From Atopsyche davidsoni (Eukaryota; Arthropoda; Insecta; Trichoptera; Hydrobiosidae): a DNA stretch of 64,000 nt. A program made the position numbers and the translations under genes. The notes under the pieces are model-generated. The model was not told the origin of the DNA. It worked only from the letters and a program-made list of their open reading frames with translations, and did not search any database. Shown here one piece after another: positions 61,202 through 64,000 of this stretch. Position 1 is the stretch's first letter; every line of letters starts with the position of its first letter. The stretch lies in NCBI GenBank assembly GCA_022113835.1, contig JAILWY010000010.1:11228501-11292500 (forward strand), given 5' to 3'.

Positions 61202-63699
61202 GTGAGTAAGATAATCCAAGTACAAACTGCATCTTTTTCTACCACTCATTTGAAAACAAATTATTTGTGTAATTTTAAGTCTGTCCAAGTAAAAAAATAC
61301 CACATAAAAACCATGGTGGTTTTCTGGGTGGAATAAAAAATCAGAATAGTTTTCCTTATTAATGAATTGTAAGATAAATATTTTTGTAATTCAGAAGAAT
61401 AAACTGTTTTTTTTCTGAAGATTTCAACTTTTTTTTGTATTTTCATATTGTATTTTGTACTTTTTAAAACATGTTATTAATTTTTAAAAGATACAATATA
61501 AGAACCATTTAAAAATACTGCTGTTTTAATACTATACAAAGTAGAATATTATTTCTTGTAGTGTAGATACGTAGAAAATATATTTTATCACTAAACTAAT
61601 GTGGTTTTTAGTATCCGCTTTATTTAATCTCATGAATTCTTGTAATATTAATTATATCTGGCCATATTTCCTGAATACTTTCAGCTATTTTATGTTTACT
61701 AAATAAATGAATTTTTATATTTTATAGCAATTTTTCAAAATTATAATATATTCACATTCTATGGATAAATTCATTGATTTTACTAGTCATAAATAGACAC
61801 GTCTAAGATATATCTTAAACAAATATGTAAGTGTAGTAATGCGGATACGAGTTTACAATATTTTTTAGAATACCAACGGATTTAGACGTGCTTGAAACAC
61901 TAAAAATGAAACATTATTTTCTTTTTGTAGTGTTTTCAAGCGTTATCAATGTACTAAATATTTATCCACGTTATCTTATCTATCAAATATACATTGACGA
62001 TGGTTTCTTTGATATGATTTTTAATTTACATTTAAAAACTCTAATGCAGGTATGCACTCCACAGTAATTTGTTATTATACACTACTACATACTGAATTCA
62101 ATAATTATTTTCTTAACTTTTATTCAACATCCATGTTTCCTATACAAGATCATTTTAATGTTTCGAGCTATTTTATGAAGGTAATCAACCTAACCAAAGT
62201 TGATTTTTTCATTTATTTTCTAATTTCTTCGTTATATTTACGAGCGTGAGACGCGATACAATGAAATCTACTCAGCCACTCAGGTACGGTAGATACATAA
62301 AAGTAACCACTTGTACTGAATTCTTATTTTAACATTACTGGCATTTAATAAAAAAATAAAATAATCTCAATAACTCAGATTATTTGTGAAATTATCGAGT
62401 GATTTTCTGTCTTGATTCCCTACTGCACATACTTCAACTCCAGGGTAAAACCTGACCCTGAAAATTTATTCCATCCCTATAAAACATTTGATTTTTTAGG
62501 ACTATAAATAAATCGAACGAAATACTATTATTTTGTTATTTCTTTCGACGTCTGTACGTCGATCTTTTAGATAATAACATTGACTGTATAAATTAATGTG
62601 TAAATGTACTGCTTTAATCGTAGCGAATGTCAATAAAAAATCAAACTCCCCAAAACTATCTTTATGAAAAATTATATTTTTTAATGCATTTAAATGTGAT
62701 GTTCGGTTTAAGTATTTTACGTGGTTGCCTTTATGCACCCGCACAGACGAACACATTGTATGCATGAGTACTTTGTATGAAATCATCCATGCATTCTCTA
62801 TCTTCAGGGAACGTAGAAGTAATTGCTTCTACCACCCCTCGCATAGACAAGCTGGTTAATGAGACGTCTCTTGACGTTCAAGGAGTATTAATATAAACAT
62901 TGTGGCCTTCTTATTTTGTGGTTGTAAACATGACGAGAGAGCGTGGCAAAATAATATGGATTTTATTATGTAACTAGAAATGTAGCCCGTCACAGAATGA
63001 CGCGCATTCGATGAACAATGCTTACAATAATAAGATGAATAATGCTTTAATTTTGTACCATCAGTTGGATGAAGGTGCGAAGTTCTGTGATATACTTGGC
63101 CTTGAACTTTGAAGCAGAGTGGCCCACTGTTAATTTAGCTCCCATTGATGCAAAAGATATACTGTTATTGTATGATCTTATTTTTCTCTTGAAATTTCAA
63201 TTATAAATATCCTTTAAATATACTGGGGAAATAGGCCTTGCTGGTAGTTTCACTTTACCTTTGTGATAATAGTCGTTGAACTTTCCATCTAATGGGTTTT
63301 CTGCTTGATAATGTAAAGCATTGCAGAATCGACAGGTCACACTAATTAATCCGAAGACAAACGCAGCGTTCGCTGTGCATCAGTTTCTTTTTGTCTTGAG
63401 GTCGATGCGCGTACTCGAATTTTAAGAAGACGCTGCTCACGTTTTCCTTCCAACTCATTGCTTGACATTTATGTCACATTTCGTGTCACAAACAACGCAT
63501 CACTTTTCACTGCACTGTTATTTATTTGATGCAGTCTTTATCACGTTCAATAGTGCAATTCTTTTTTAATTACGTTTTCTGTGCGTAGAAGGTGTTATTT
63601 TGAGTTATTAATGATGTGATTAATAATTTCTAATGCAATTTCGATAAAAAAAATAGAGATGGCATTTGTGTCAAACTGACATAAGCTGGAAATTCCTTA
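61202..63699 (+). other. Intron of unknown gene, continuing right
   Basis: AT-rich. A segment after tatcttcag near 62,808 stays open for only 17 codons in the needed phase and has a poor donor, so I do not call it an exon. The gene must continue beyond base 64,000. Confidence 0.45.
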
Positions 63700-64000
63700 G
63701 AAGCATCCAAAATTTGTTTTTTTTGTAAAAGTTCTAAATTTGAAAATCTCGCGGTGAACAACATCTCGCGGCGAAAAACAGAATTATATAATTCGTACAT
63801 ATTGAAATTCGCTAAAGCATATTTTATAGTTTATGAATGAAAATATTATCCTATCGTCTTGAAATTCGGCACATAGCTGCGGAAAAATTTACTTAACTTA
63901 TGTGCAAAAAATCAGCGTTGTATCTTTTAAGATATTCTATACAGAACGGAAAAACGAAACATACACACATACAAACATACAAACATACAAACATACAAAC
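63700..64000 (-). repeat. Interspersed repeat end with ATACAAAC microsatellite
   Basis: Read on the minus strand, the right edge begins GTTTGTATGTTTGTATG and continues through CTATGTGCCGAATTTCAAGA, a pattern seen at the ends of widespread insect interspersed repeats. The plus-strand 8-base unit ATACAAAC repeats from about 63,959 to the end of the window and probably continues outside. Confidence 0.55.

Noticed and set aside
62808..62870. Possible third coding exon of the unknown gene
   Set aside because: In the required phase it stops after 17 codons and the only donor in range is poor.

Overview
The window looks like nuclear DNA of an insect. It is AT-rich, has spliced genes with GT-AG introns and arthropod-type initiators, and carries Tc1 and MITE elements. 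Repeat style (short palindromic MITEs, a minus-strand GTTTGTATG-type repeat end) fits Lepidoptera best, but the order is an inference. There are two confidently identified genes, one unrecognised gene entering from the right, one nearly intact Tc1 transposon, and a large amount of AT-rich noncoding DNA with scattered GC-rich islets.

1-6.9 kb: the 3' two thirds of a formin of the FHOD class (Drosophila Fhos) on the plus strand. I could join 17 coding exons in phase (878-6903, about 1,071 residues): FH3/DID, basic linker, proline-rich FH1, FH2, and a C-terminal autoregulatory (DAD-like) tail. Its N-terminus lies left of the window.

6.9-11.06 kb: convergent intergenic/3'UTR DNA, with a short coding-like fossil at 9.48-9.60 kb. 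11.06-38.72 kb: the ER prolyl isomerase FKBP14 on the minus strand. It has four coding exons giving 217 residues: signal peptide, FKBP domain, two EF-hands and an HDEL end. Its first intron is about 26.6 kb and holds a 1.63 kb Tc1 element (26,563-28,195), a tRNA-like SINE or coding fossil, MITEs and an orphan exon-like segment.

38.7-64 kb: FKBP14 promoter, then a long region with no conserved protein. Repeats include three copies of a foldback MITE family (one of them in the FKBP14 intron), a 147-bp MITE, four copies of a hammerhead-like 'YYGANGA - 19 nt - GAAACGT' motif, and a 44-bp tandem array whose every unit carries a GGGTAC/GTACCC palindrome. At the right edge, two alternative 5' ends (exons near 49-50 kb and 58.5-60.1 kb) both finish in phase 2 and both fit a shared 96-bp exon at 61,106-61,201. 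I read this as the start of a gene with alternative promoters that continues to the right; I do not recognise the protein.

The two known genes act in different places: FHOD in actin assembly, FKBP14 in ER protein folding. I see no functional link between them beyond adjacency.
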